DNA of 64,000 nt from Ligustrum vulgare (Eukaryota; Streptophyta; Magnoliopsida; Lamiales; Oleaceae): NCBI GenBank assembly GCA_963555705.1, contig OY743184.1, positions 22,170,859 through 22,234,858 of the forward strand, read 5' to 3'. The position numbers and the translations under genes were made by a program. Shown here piece after piece: positions 12,746-24,300 of this stretch. Positions within the stretch are counted from its first letter, which is position 1, and each line of letters opens with the position of its first letter. The notes beneath the pieces are model-generated. The model saw only the letters and a list, made by a program, of their open reading frames with translations. It was not told where the DNA came from and searched no databases.

Positions 12746-13574
12746 TTGGGGAATGAGTTTCGCATGCTTTTGACTGAGAACATTGTTCTATCACGATTGT
12801 ACTGACGTAATCTCTTGCTTTGTTTTCCCCTTTCCTTGTGGTTGTCCCAATGGTTGGATGGAAATTCCTGTTATGGATAATACTCAGCTAAATGTAACTA
12901 CCTCCTTTCTTGGCTTCTTTCATCTATCTCGGCCAAGTAATTGATTGGCATTATTTTTCTCCTTATCATGTGCTTTGATGTTATTTCGGTTCTTGAATTG
13001 ATTGATAAATATGTTTTGCATTGTTGGTGGGGTGGGGGTGGGGTGGGGTGGGATTGGGTTGGGTGTTGAAGCATCTTCTGATCCTAAAGATGTTGAATTA
13101 ACTTAGAAATACTTAAAAGGATAGATTATCTTCTACTACTTTGTCGACCATGCTCTCATTGTGTATCTTTTTAACTGTGCAAAAAATGCTGGTGAATTAT
13201 GGTTCTCATGCTTCAGTACTTCTTTTCGCCATTCTGTTTATGCATATGGTCTTTTATCCATTGAAACAAAGTGGAATCAGGAAAAGACACTGAAAATGCA
13301 AGTGTCTAAAATCCAGCTATGCTCTCGGTTAGTTTAACTTTGTTACTCAAGCCTTGAGCTTCTAGACTTAGGATACAATATTGAAAATGGTTTAGGAACA
13401 AATGTGTTGAATGTATAGTTTCCTAATATGATCATAAAGGTGTTTTTGATAATTTTGGTTGACAAAATGATACAAGCTCTTGTATGGGTCACTCGCACTA
13501 GAATCAATCATTTTTATCCAATTGTCATTAGTTCAATAAATTCCAATTTGCAACTAATCATGTCATTTGATTTC
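12746..13574. other. Non-coding stretch with a G-rich tract
   Basis: No protein similarity was found after the Helitron remnant ends. A G-run cluster lies at 13029-13062. The rest is unremarkable AT-rich sequence. Confidence 0.45.
13029..13062 (+). repeat. G-run cluster, potential G-quadruplex
   Basis: Runs of 4, 5, 4, 4 and 3 G are separated by single T residues at 13029-13052, followed by two more GGG runs. This meets the usual G3+N1-7 pattern. Function is unknown. Confidence 0.6.
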
Positions 13575-14250
13575 TAGGGCTGCACAAAAAAATCGTCAAA
13601 TCGCAAATCGAATCGAAATCGTTGATTCGGTTCCACGTGGACCCGTCAATATTTTCAAACCAAACCAAACCAAACCATAACTAAACCATTTCAAAATGGT
13701 TTGGTTTAGGTTTCAATTTTTAAAAACCGCTTAAAACAAACCGCTAATTTTTTAATTAAAAAATTAATTTTTATTCATTTAAATTTAGAGTTTTTCCTCA
13801 AAAAAATTCAAATTTATCTAATGAATAAAAGTTCCTGTCTATTTTTTTTTAAAGTTCTCGCCTGATGTCCAACCACAAAATCTCATTAATCTTTAACTCA
13901 TACCACCTTTTAACAATATACTCTATTCCTAAAACCCCATTAACATATAACCCACACCATCCTTAAACCACATACTCCAACCCCAAAGTCCATTTAATTG
14001 AGATTCAAACCAAAAACATTCTCACTTTCTAATTCAATCAGTAATTTTCTGTTTTCATTCGTTTTCCTTGCTTCTTTCGAACTTCCAACTTCCTCTTCAC
14101 TAATGTCAATTAGATTCTTATAACAATAGATTGAGGCGATATGTGTACTTCCAATTTCTTCCTGCATTTGAATTTATTTTAGAGAGTTATGGGAGATTTT
14201 TCGATCTATATCAGAATGTTCGAATCAAGGTTAGAATTTGATTATCACGT

Positions 14251-14684
14251 GTTGACATTGTCATGCCCTTGGGGTGCTTACAGGTTGTCAACACACAAAT
14301 TGTCCACCGTGATGGTTTTGTTCCCCTCTAGGTAGACGCGTCCCCAGGGGGATTCGAACCTTGGATTTATGGAACTTAAGAATTTCAAAGGCCTCCCTAG
14401 TACCACGGGCATGGCAACGTCAACATAAAAACGCGCTGTTTTATGTTAACGGTTGCTCTAGCCGGGAGGTCTTAAGGACCGTCAACATCGAATTGTCCAC
14501 TTGGAGTGGTTTTGTTCTACAATCAAGTGGACGCGTCCCAGGGAGTTTCGAACCTTAGACGAACTTGAGAATTCCAAAAGTCTCCTTGGTACCACTAAGC
14601 TAAAAAAAAAAAAACCACTCTAAGTGGATAATTCTGTGTTGACGGTCCGTAAGACCTCCGGGCTGGAGCCACCGTCAACATGTT
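14251..14684 (-). repeat. tRNA-like (SINE-like) tandem repeats with an inverted third copy
   Basis: Two related blocks of about 170 bp (from 14251 and from 14419) share GTCAAC, ATTGTCCAC, GGTTTTGTTC, GACGCGTCCC, TTCGAACCTT and a TACCAC end. On the minus strand block II has a good A box (TAGCTTAGTGGTACC, 14602-14588) and B box (GGTTCGAAACTCC, 14554-14542), the RNA polymerase III spacing of tRNA-derived SINEs. Block I keeps the B box (GGTTCGAATCCCCC, 14360-14347) but its A box is degraded. A third segment (14610-14684) is an inverted copy of the head of block II, so the region can fold back. Family not identified. Confidence 0.6.
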
Positions 14685-14779
14685 TAAGTTTCTTTGCAAG
14701 CAATATCGTTCGATTATTTTATTATTTTTTTAGAATTTATCCTTGTTGAATTCCAGAATCTGAACAACAAAGATAAGCT

Positions 14780-14899
14780 AGCAAGAAGAGAGCCAAGAAA
14801 AAATGTAATTACTGTGAAAAATTGTATAAGCATATACTAATAATTGTGAGACTAGTACTTTATCAAATTATATCACACATTTATGCAAGAAAAGTATCC
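14780..14899 (+). pseudogene. BED-type zinc finger remnant of a hAT transposase
   Basis: AKKKCNYCEKLYKH (from about 14792) is followed after a frame change by CETSTLSNYITHLCKKS (about 14845-14895). This matches the plant hAT BED pattern: a C-x2-C, then a TSTL-NH region and a late cysteine. The basic stretch before the first cysteine pair is also typical. One frameshift separates the halves, and a MITE is inserted eight bases after this stretch. The finger would have bound transposon ends. It is non-functional here. Confidence 0.6.
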
Positions 14900-14907
14900 G
14901 TGTATGG

Positions 14908-15412
14908 TAGGAGTAGACGTGGTTCGATTTGGTTCTGGTTCTACCAGAACCAAACCAAACCATAAATCAACGATTTTTTACTAATGGAACCAATTGATTT
15001 TTTTAAAGATATGGAACCAAACCGATCGGTTCTAGTTTGGTTTGTTTGGTTTTGGGACCATTACTCGAATTTTTAAATAATAAATGCAAATTAAAACATG
15101 TTTATATCATTTTTTTATTAGAATCTATCTACATCATTACTTAATAAAAATGAGATTTTTAGTTAACAAAACAAAAATTTAGAAAAAGTAACATGTTATT
15201 CTAAGTCAAAGAAGAAGAAACTCGTCTGAAAGAAGCTCGCCGACCCGTAATATATATATATATATTGAGTTTGGTTCTGGTTCTGGAAAGAGAACCGAAA
15301 CCGAAACCTAATGGTTCTTAATTCTAAGAATCAAACCATTATTTTTTTATATAGAACCGAACCAAACCATTTGGTTTGGTCTGCTCTGGTTCAGTTATTT
15401 TGTCCACCCCTA
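14908..15412. mobile_element. hAT-type MITE with 8-bp target duplication
   Basis: The left end TAGGAGTAGACG and right end GTCCACCCCTA form imperfect inverted repeats. Flanks are GTGTATGG (14900-14907) and GTATATGG (15413-15420), an 8-bp duplication with one mismatch, the hAT length. Internal sequence is dominated by GGTTC/GAACC and TTTGGTT/AACCAAA repeats on both sides, and it has no coding capacity (505 bp). It disrupts the hAT BED-finger remnant, so it is younger than that element. Confidence 0.8.
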
Positions 15413-15902
15413 GTATATGGTTTCAAATAAAAAGCGAAAAAGAATGACTAGTTATGGTATCTGTATGTCTAAGACTAGTGATTTTTCTAAAAATTTTGAT
15501 GACGATGACCTGTTATGTTTGTTCGAAAAGAAGTTAAGGAACAAATACATTGCAATTACAAATTTACAATTGCTTTTTAACTTCATATTTTTATTTTGAA
15601 TTGAAAACAAATTCGAATGAATTTAACATCTAACATTATTAATTATCGTATTTGCTTATATATTAATTTATTTTATCTTTATATATTAAAATATACGAGT
15701 TAGTTTAACATCTAAAACATATTATATTATAATAGGTAAAAAGCACGGATTAAAATCGAACCAAATCGTAAAAAATGGTTTGGTTTGATTTGATTTGTAA
15801 AATAAAATTGTTTGATTTGGTTTGAGAAAATGTCAAACCGCTTGAAATGATTTGATTTAAAAATATGTCAAAAATCGTCTAAATCAAATCGCGTTCATCC
15901 TT

Positions 15903-16777
15903 TTGATTAAAACTGTTCTATTACCAACCGTCTGACACCATAAGGTCACAGACTTAGACACATGAGATGGGGCCTACTACACAAGAATTCACATCTTTGT
16001 GTTTGTGTCTAGCACTTTATGATGTCAGATATACAAAACCACCCTTTTGATTTCAATATTCTATTTGCCTTTTTTGAGAAGGAAAATTGATAAAATTGTC
16101 CCACTTTTGCATATATGATCCTGATCGTAATCCTGATCCTAAACAAATAATAAAAACAGCCAACAATATCACTGTTCATTTCGCACACGTGTCACCCATA
16201 CATGTCGTCAAAAATGGAGGACGAAAGGAAAATGGAATTTGCGCCCTTATCGTTTCAGCCTTCGAGGACCTTCCATATTGCCTTTTGGTTTTCCTCACCA
16301 GAGTCCAGACTCATTCGTTCCTGCAGCCCGGCTTCATCAGCATCTTCCTGGAATTTCTAAATTTCGTCCCGTTTTCCTTTCGATCTGCAACAAAGGATAC
16401 TTCCTCCCTGTTCGAAAAAATGCCCGGATCTGCAACTGTGGATCAAAGGTATTTTTTTTCCAATCGACTCAATTTTTTTGTTTTATTATCAGCTTTTTCG
16501 TTGCTTTGCGGTTTTCCTCTTTGATTTCCATTGTGACTGTAATTTTTCCCTTTTTTCTTCTTATTAGTTTATGTTTTTATATTTCTGTTCGAGGGTTATT
16601 TGATTTATGCGGTTCTTCGAGGGTTTATTTAATTGGGATTTTGAAAGACATTTAAAAATATTTTTTAATGAACATTTTTTAATGTATTTCATTGAATTTT
16701 ATTGATTTTTATGATTTGCACAGATTTTCAAAAAATTTTGTGGACATTTATTTAAAAAACTTTCATGGACTTTTGTA
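15903..16777. other. Leader-like region upstream of a possible small gene
   Basis: An open, GC-richer stretch at about 16190-16448 ends at a good splice donor (GATCAAAG / GTATTT, donor at 16449). A short frame begins at ATG 16420 (MPGSATVDQ). It could be the first exon of the gene candidate ending at 19523, but that 29-nt coding end does not join the later exons in frame, so a further exon or another start would be required. Confidence 0.3.
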
Positions 16778-17105
16778 CTTTCTCCGTCCCAAAAAGATAG
16801 TTTTATGGTTATTTTTACACGAATTAAGAAATGGTGGTTAGTATAGTTAGGATATTAAATTTTATCAATGTTTTTCATTTATATCATTTATCCCTTATTT
16901 ACTGTTTTAAATGGACTCATTTTGTTTTTCACAAAAAATTTGAAAATGAAATATTTAAGTAGTTTGTGTGCATTGTACCAAGATACATTAAATAAGGGTA
17001 TATGTGGAAATGAAAAATTTAATACATGCTCAATATAAAAAAAAGACTATCTTATTGGGACATACAAAAATAGCATATATTACTATCTTTTTGGGACGGA
17101 GGGAG
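16778..17105. mobile_element. Stowaway-like MITE
   Basis: The ends CTTTCTCCGTCCCAAAAAG and CTTTTTGGGACGGAGGGAG are inverted repeats differing at one or two positions. They match the CTCCCTCCGTCCC terminus of Stowaway MITEs (Tc1/mariner group). TA precedes the left end, but the right flank is GA rather than TA, so the target duplication is degraded. It is 328 bp, non-coding, and lies in what may be an intron. Confidence 0.75.
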
Positions 17106-18894
17106 GAATTGATTTATAAGACTTTCTTAGACTTTCAAACACTTTTATGGACTTTTATTTTTTAATAATTAAAAAACTTGAACACTAATAGGTTAATTTT
17201 CATATGGTGTGAATGTTAATCGTTAATAATAATTATATGTCAAGTGAATTACCAAAAAAAAAAAAAAAAACGAGAGTGGAAGATTAATAGTTTTAGGACA
17301 GAAAAACATTTGTGATTAAAAAATGGGGGATAAATAAAATTATGTTTGATATCGACATAAAAATTGTACTATGTGCATAAATTTTTTTGAATATACAAAT
17401 TTTTATAGATTTCGATTGACTTTTAATTAATATTTTTTAATATACAAATCTATCTAGAGAAAATTCTAGAATAACCTTGCTTAATTATTATTTGTTTTCA
17501 TACAATTTAATTATTATCTTTCTATAAAATCTTATAAAATTTGTTTTCTGCATAATCATAATTTATGTGACAGCTAGATACCATATGATGATTTTGTCCT
17601 TGGTTGAGCTTCCAATTTTGACACCCGAAGTCTTTTATGGCCTTTGATAGATGTTAACAGGACTAAATTTTATATGACTTGTCTTCCTTATTTGATAAGT
17701 TTTCATAAAAGGATGAAGTGTTTGGGTCAAAAGAAATAGCAATAAATAATTCACGATCCTGACCACAAGCTTACTCGGAATGAAACTTAGTATATTATTT
17801 TAGATGTCTTTCTCTTGATGATAGTCTTTCTTTCATTGCTGCTGACTTTAGCAGTTCTTGATTAATGAACATATCTGGAGGATTGTAATGGATGAGAAAA
17901 TGTATAAGACATTCCAATGTACTGAAAATAATGAATTTTACTCTTATATTTACCTTTATATATAGCAATTAAGTAGTTGAATCTTTGTGTGGACATAATA
18001 TTAAGTATCGATAAACACCGACCTTTGTAATTTTTTTTTTAAGTATTCACTATTCCATCATTTTCTACTATACCCTTTAAAAATTATTCTATTACTCTAG
18101 GATTTTAAGGAATATTTGTTCTTCGGGAGCAGTTCATTTCTTTTATGTTCATTTGTTATTTACTTAGTACTTACATACTTCCCAGTGTTAGTTATTTATT
18201 CTCCTATGTTGTTCATGTAATTTTTCCTTTGACTTTTGTTCTTCTCAAGAAGTGTATGAAACACGTCGAGTGGATCTAACTTACCTTGGCACTTTTTTCT
18301 AAGCATTTCGAGATTGTTAGGGAATAATAGTGTTAGCTTTATTTGTTTAAAAAGAGATAAGATATTATACTAATAGTGGTTATTAGATTTCTTGTAGCTT
18401 TTTTTGGTGTCAGGCAGTCTATCTTAACAAATATAGACAATTCACTTATCTTTGCATTATTTGCTTTAAATGCCTTTTAGCTTAGCAAATGAGTTAATTA
18501 CATGCACGGGAGAACTGTGGGTTCGAATGGATTTCTTTGATCTTGATTATGAACATCTTCCATCATCTGCAAAGAACTTAAATCATCTTTTTTAGAGAGA
18601 GTATTATCTTGTGCTCAATCCTTTTCTTTTGATTACCTTATTTTACTTTGTCCACCATTTCATTTTCTCTCTCTTCCAATATACTGTTTTCCAGCTTCTC
18701 GTCTATCTCACAGCAAATCTATGTGTGATGGTGTGGAACTCATCCATTGAATGAGTTGAGGAAACTGGAATTGTAAGCAATCAATAATGTAGTCTTATTG
18801 CTCAAGTTCCAAAACATTTCCCAATATTTGAACTTCATTTAAATTATACTCTTTATGGTGTATTAACTACCTCAATTTTGATTTTCTGATATAG
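17106..18894. other. AT-rich non-coding stretch, possible intron
   Basis: No coding similarity or terminal repeats were recognised. It would be intronic if the exon candidates at 16.4 kb and 18.9 kb belong to one gene. Confidence 0.35.
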
Positions 18895-19523
18895 GATCCT
18901 ATTGAAATCAAGTTTTCATGCCCTCAAGGTATGCCAGAGCATAAACATGATTGTGCCCTGTTGAATTAAGTCTGCTGTTGGATTAATGAAAAAACCAAGA
19001 TTCCAGGTTGGGCAAAGATCATGAATCCAAACATCACTGATATTAAACAGGTTTGCTTTTTTCTATTTTGTTCTCTTCGGTGCATGAGAAAATTCATCCA
19101 ACTTCGCAAGAAGTTTTAGGGAAAGCGAGTTGTATATGATTTCACTCTGCAGATTCAATTCAATGTAATAAAATGCAAGTAAGACGACTCAGAATCTATG
19201 TTAGTTATAATAGACTGATCACAATTATATTTATTTATACATTATTTGCACAAGTGGAAGCTCACAGGCTGTATGTGCTATATTTTAAATACATGGGTGC
19301 ATGCCATTGTTGGCTAAATTCTTTGAATTTTGAACAATTGAGCATTTGAGCGAGAGAATCTGTTAGATCTAAGAATTTTTGAGTGGATCTTTTCAAATCT
19401 TCTTATTCTTCTGTTTGAACATAATTCCAGATACTCAACTCCGGCTATTCTTCAAAAGCAATCAATGCTATGAGTCTGATGAGCATTGCACATATGATGA
19501 AAAAGGAATTTGGAGATAAATAA
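18895..19523 (+). CDS. Unrecognised small gene candidate, last three exons
   Basis: Three open exons join in one frame with consensus borders: 18895-18928 (acceptor GATATAG, donor GTATGCC), 19007-19050 (acceptor TTCCAG, donor GTTTGC) and 19431-19523 (acceptor ATTCCAG, stop TAA). The joined product begins DPIEIKFSCPQG and ends AHMMKKEFGDK. Its middle reads WAKIMNPNITDIKQ. I do not recognise a family. All three junctions preserve the frame, which is unlikely by chance but not proof. A first exon may lie at about 16.2-16.45 kb, but its coding end is in the wrong phase, so an exon is missing from my model, or the gene is broken. A retained second intron would introduce a stop. Confidence 0.4.
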
Positions 19524-20187
19524 TATTCACTTTTTGGCATTGGAAGAGTAGAGACGTGTGATGTGATGCTGCTGAGTTTATCCTTCTCGGGACAAGAACA
19601 GTTCAAGTTGGACACCACTCTGATTAGTTTTCCACTTACATTTTATTGTTGTGAATTTTTAGTCCATAATTCTTGAAGCTGCATATTCCCTTGCTTTCAC
19701 TATCATGTATATCACCAAAAAAATTCTTTCATATTGTAGAAGCTGTGTGTTCGTTGTTGCATTTTGCGTTCATGAAATAGCATAGAGCTTGTTTGTTCCT
19801 ATTCATTTTTTCAGTTTTTCACTCGAATTTATTTTTAACCATATATATATTTCTATTCGATTCACAACTTTTCACAATTTTTAAATACTCTCCTAAAATT
19901 TCAAACTTTCTCAAAATTCTTCAAAAATTACCTACATCAAAAAGTCACTTAATCTTAAAAGTTTGAGCGCATTTCACACTTCAACATTAGGCAGCTAGCG
20001 TGCAACGCGCGTTCGCTAACTAGTGTTTGTAAAAGTATGAGACACATAAGCCATTGCGTATTTGTGAATCAAATATGAATGACTTCTTGCTTGATCCAAG
20101 GAACCCATCTGACAATGGGAAACTTTTTCCATAAATATGTGAAGACCAATCAGTTATTTCTTGTGTTATTGTCATCGTTATCTATTA
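19524..20187. other. Non-coding stretch with a possible Helitron 3' terminus
   Basis: Downstream of the gene candidate. Near 19995-20024 an AACGCGCGTT palindrome inside AGCG...CGCT is followed seven bases later by CTAG/T (20020-20024). This resembles the hairpin and CTRR end of Helitrons, but no matching 5' end was located. A short unrecognised frame reads MNDFLLDPRNPSDNGK at about 20076. Confidence 0.3.
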
Positions 20188-20718
20188 GGGTCCGTTTGAT
20201 TACACAAAATTTTTCATGGAAAATGGAATATGTTTTTCAATTCTCACTTTTGATTTGTTTGTTTGACAAAATTTTTCATGTAAAACTTTTTCTGCGGACC
20301 CCACCTTTTCTTCCATTTTCCTTGATTTGGTGGAAAAGATTTTCTTTGGGTTTTGGTGGAAAAATGTTTTCCATGATAGATGGAAAATGATTTTGGATAC
20401 GTTTAATCAATTTTGTTGTTGTTAATTGACTTATTTTCTTTTCAAAAAATAACATTATCATCATCAAGTACAAAGATATTTAAAAAGTAAAAAAAAAAAA
20501 AATTTGATTAAAATAGCAAAAAATTACTTTATTTTCCATGGAACATAATGTCAATCAAATAACAAAAGTTGAAAAATTCCCTACTTTTTCCACCTAGAAA
20601 ATTAAACCAATCAAATACATTAAACTTCTAATTCCCAATAATTCAATTACCTAGAATTCAATTTCCTGTAATTCATTTTCTTTCCACCCAAATTTCACCC
20701 TCGCTATCAAACGGATCC
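20188..20718. mobile_element. Tourist-like MITE
   Basis: The ends GGGTCCGTTTGAT and ATCAAACGGATCC are inverted repeats with one mismatch. They are flanked by perfect TTA trinucleotides (20185-20187 and 20719-20721), the target site of PIF/Harbinger elements. It is 531 bp, non-coding, and rich in ATGGAAAA / TTTTCCAT motifs near its ends. Confidence 0.75.
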
Positions 20719-21334
20719 TTAGTTTCTTTCAAGATTTGAGTATAGCTGATATTGAAGAGCATTTTGAAACAATTAACGCTGGGGTAATTTACTGATTGCT
20801 CTTTACTTTACTTGAACTGCTTTGTGGTTTTGTAGAATTCTATTAAGAGTTAAGGAATTGTGCTACATTTTTCATAGATCAGGTTTTTGTTACAGGCTAA
20901 CCTTAAGGCTTCTTTAACATCAATACAGGTAGAGTACGTTAATTTTTTGTTGATGGTTCTAACTTCACAACACACAACACACAAAAATCATGTAACACAA
21001 CGCCCGAAGTCTAGTAAGGTAAAAAAAATCTGCGACTACTGAACATTATTATATGCTAAATCCCAAAATTCTTAAATTTACTGCGAACGTAAAATTATCA
21101 CAGCGTTTTAAATAAATATTATGACATCTATGTAACATAAAATAACAGAAATGAATGTTCATCATGGCCTCCTGGGAAATGACAATATACAAGTTAAATT
21201 TAGTTTTGACAAAGATCAAATGAGGAAATGGGTTGGACTTGTTCCTGGATTATCCACTTGCAATGCCGGCTATGACTAGCATTCTGAATTAGAGACGTCT
21301 TTCATTACCAATTGCTAATTTAGAAAACAAAAAC
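20719..21334. other. Downstream of eIF3m; possible 3' UTR and an unassigned open stretch
   Basis: The part nearest 21334 is likely the 3' untranslated region of the minus-strand eIF3m gene. On the plus strand, 20723-20785 reads FFQDLSIADIEEHFETINAG and is followed by a donor-like GTAATT, which could be an exon remnant of an unknown gene. Confidence 0.35.
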
Positions 21335-24300
21335 TCAACGAATTGCCAGGCCTTGCAGTGCCTGAGCGCCATCTTCACTTATCTTGTTAGCTTGAATGGT
21401 GCTAATCACATTTGCAATGTTCCCCTGGGAAATAAACAGAGATAAAAATAAAAATAAAATTCCTCGAAGGTGTCATCCAACAAATTGACAAGTGTAATCA
21501 TTTATTTATTAAGCAGATCACATGCCAACAAATGGTTTGTAAATTGTATCATAAAATGAAGGAATGCATACTTGGCATACAAATTACTATTCAGTTCGCA
21601 TGAGCGTGTTTGGCTAAACTTGTAAAAACAAAAGGAGAAAATATATATATATACACGAGCAACTTTTTATTTCTAAACATGTTTGATACATTACTTTTTC
21701 CTTGCTTTTAAGTAACATTAACTAATTTTAAAACTAACTCTTGCGTTACAGTCCAAAAATAGTAAATTATTCATTTTTAAACTTAATCAGGTCTAAGTAA
21801 ACTTACTTGTGACTAACATATAAGATTAGCCAAGCATGCATCATTAATAATTAAATTCATTACCCTCCAATTTGCAAGCTTCGTTCTAAGGATCTGCCAC
21901 TGATGCTGCCCAAACCTGCGATCTATGCAGCGTCTGCACCAAGAATAGTAAAATCAACAATTATAAACGTGTATTCACACTATACTTGAAGGAAGCAAAG
22001 AGAAAGAGCTCTACTGCACACCTCACTAAAACTAGTTGGTTCTTCTGATCAATTTTGCAGTCCATTAACTTAGCAGTGATTGCCTTAACAACCCATAGTT
22101 CCACCTCATTGTCGTCAATCTACAAAAACCAAAAGCAAATAAAATAAACATGTAATACATAAAGGAAACACACAAAAATACACACACACCTGAAGTGTGT
22201 CCCTTATCAAGGAATAAGGAATTTGAGGAGATGCATTCGTGCCAAGATCTAATAGAGACATCAGCCTCATCTTCTCAATGCAATCTTCATGGATAAGCCC
22301 TACATAATCCAGTAAAGCGTGTCCAGCAAACAAATTAAGTCTCTGTTTGGTTCTGATTAAAGTCTAATTTTAATCTCAAGTCAAAGTCAACAATTAATTT
22401 TAACTACGCATTTTATGAGACTCTTAAATTTTCAACTACACATCTCATCAACTTTTATCAAAATTTACTAAAAATCTGATTTTAACCTATACCAAACACG
22501 GGCTAAATGTATCTACAATATCAAGTTTAACTCATCCAATAACCCAGAGCTCAAACATCATAAAGACAAAAGTTTACCATAGCTCTCTAGCAAAGGAGAA
22601 TTAGCTGCATGGATGTCCAAGTATGCATCAAGCCTCTGAGTCAAAAAGATATTTAGAAGCTGATACATCTCTGCATATTTAGCATCTTTCTCCAGTTGTG
22701 CTACAGCAGGCATATCTAGCAAATCGCCCTGGCACCCAGGCATAGAATTAAAGAGGAAAAAATCAACAGCCATATGAGAGAGATACAATAATGACATGGT
22801 GATGGATACCTAAGAGTCATTATAATGCAAATGGACAGTGAATGTAAAATATCTTAATGCTTATAATTAACACCCAAACCATGTACGAAGCTGTCTTGAC
22901 AAATAACTTCTAAAATTTAGAAACAGAAACATGCACATGCCAACAGTGATGCAGATATTATTAAAGTTCGCTTTAAAGGCTGTCTGGTTCTGTAAATATT
23001 GTCCAAATTGGTAGAAAAAATCACAAAACATATGAGTTGTGACCCACAGCAATATTATATTATATAACACCAGAAAAGAGCCTCTTACATATGCCGATCA
23101 ATGCCCACTTTTTGCATGCACATTTCAGAGAGTTCAAATTACAAAATCACCCTTTGCATGTTGACAACTTGAACATGTCTAGGTCGGTAATTCAATAGAC
23201 AATGGAGGGCATTTTCGGAATTTATGCCCCCCCCCAATGGGGTGACCGTTACTGTAAGGATGATCAGTAGCAGCATCTATGTTTCAATATTTTATTTCTT
23301 GTTTGTGCCAGTTTCACTCAGAAAAGAAAGGCAGGACAAAACAGCCTCTTAATGCTAATGTTTTTTCAATATATAGTATTTCAACGTGAAAAAAATTTCC
23401 ATGTTTTTATAGGCTAGAAATCAATTGTCACCATGTGTTTGTATGATTGAAAACAAAAATAGATCAACCCTCCATTGGTTTTGTTTGAGCCCCACTTTTT
23501 GGACAATGTATGGTTAAAAAGTAACAAAAGTTTTGGGTTTACGTGTAAAATTATTTTACCGGGAGAATGTGTAGCGAGTTAGAGGAAAAATGAATTTTTA
23601 AAAAATGAGGCTCAAACAGGGACATTTTTTATCGTTCAAAATAAGCAAGAATAGAGTAAACTAAACCCTAGGGGGTGAGGGTCTTAAGAGCTAAGAAATG
23701 GTCACTTTGTTTATCAAGACTTGGATAATTATCCAGAAAACCAAAAGATCTGAATATAGAACTATATAGTCCTGGTTTCTCACCAACAACATTTTCTCAC
23801 ATTAATTTATGGAATAGAATAGAGAAGCAAAAATCAAAAAAGGGATAAAAATTGTCATACCAATAAGTGTTCCAGCGACGAGAAAGGGAGGAAGTGACTT
23901 CATTATCTAGTAATTCAGCATGTATTGTTATGAACATGCACCCTAGTCTGCTTATCGTTTCTCCTCAGTTATGGTAGCTCACAAACTTCTCAACCTTACA
24001 TGACAACATTCTTGGTAATACAACCAAGTTGACAAATATGAAGTCTATGGTCTTTGTATGAATTTTAATAGCATGAAAGCTGATGCTTTATGAGGAAGAA
24101 TTCAGCAGTTCCATTCAACTAGTTATGAATTGCTTGCATAGGATTTCAGGATACAAATGCTCAAGTAAAATCAGCTGCCTTTAAAGGGCAATCGGCAGAT
24201 TCAGCACATATAACATTAAATTAAAGAAGTAAAAAGGGCACTTCGGTTTTAATACTTATTCAGGGAAGGCAACCATGCCAAATTAAAATCCAGAACTGTT

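Larger units (their letters stand above)
13575..15902. mobile_element. Probable decayed hAT-like element containing nested insertions
   Basis: The left end TAGGGCTGCAC (13575) and the CAAATCGAATCG / AACCAAACC-rich subterminal region are mirrored at the right end by ATGGTTTGGTTTG and AAATCGCGTTCATCC (about 15770-15900). The flanks TTGATTTC and TTGATTAA agree in 6 of 8 bases, which would fit a worn 8-bp hAT duplication. Inside are a BED zinc-finger remnant, tRNA-like repeats and a younger MITE. The exact right end is uncertain. Two unrelated elements with similar low-complexity ends remain possible. Confidence 0.45.

Noticed and set aside
16087..16655. Two overlapping open frames of about 140 codons
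   Set aside because: Neither resembles a known protein and they occupy the same leader-like DNA in two frames. At most a short first exon ending at 16448 is plausible.
23655..23675. Telomere-like sequence in eIF3m intron 5
   Set aside because: Only one AAACCCTAG unit is present, with no tandem repetition.
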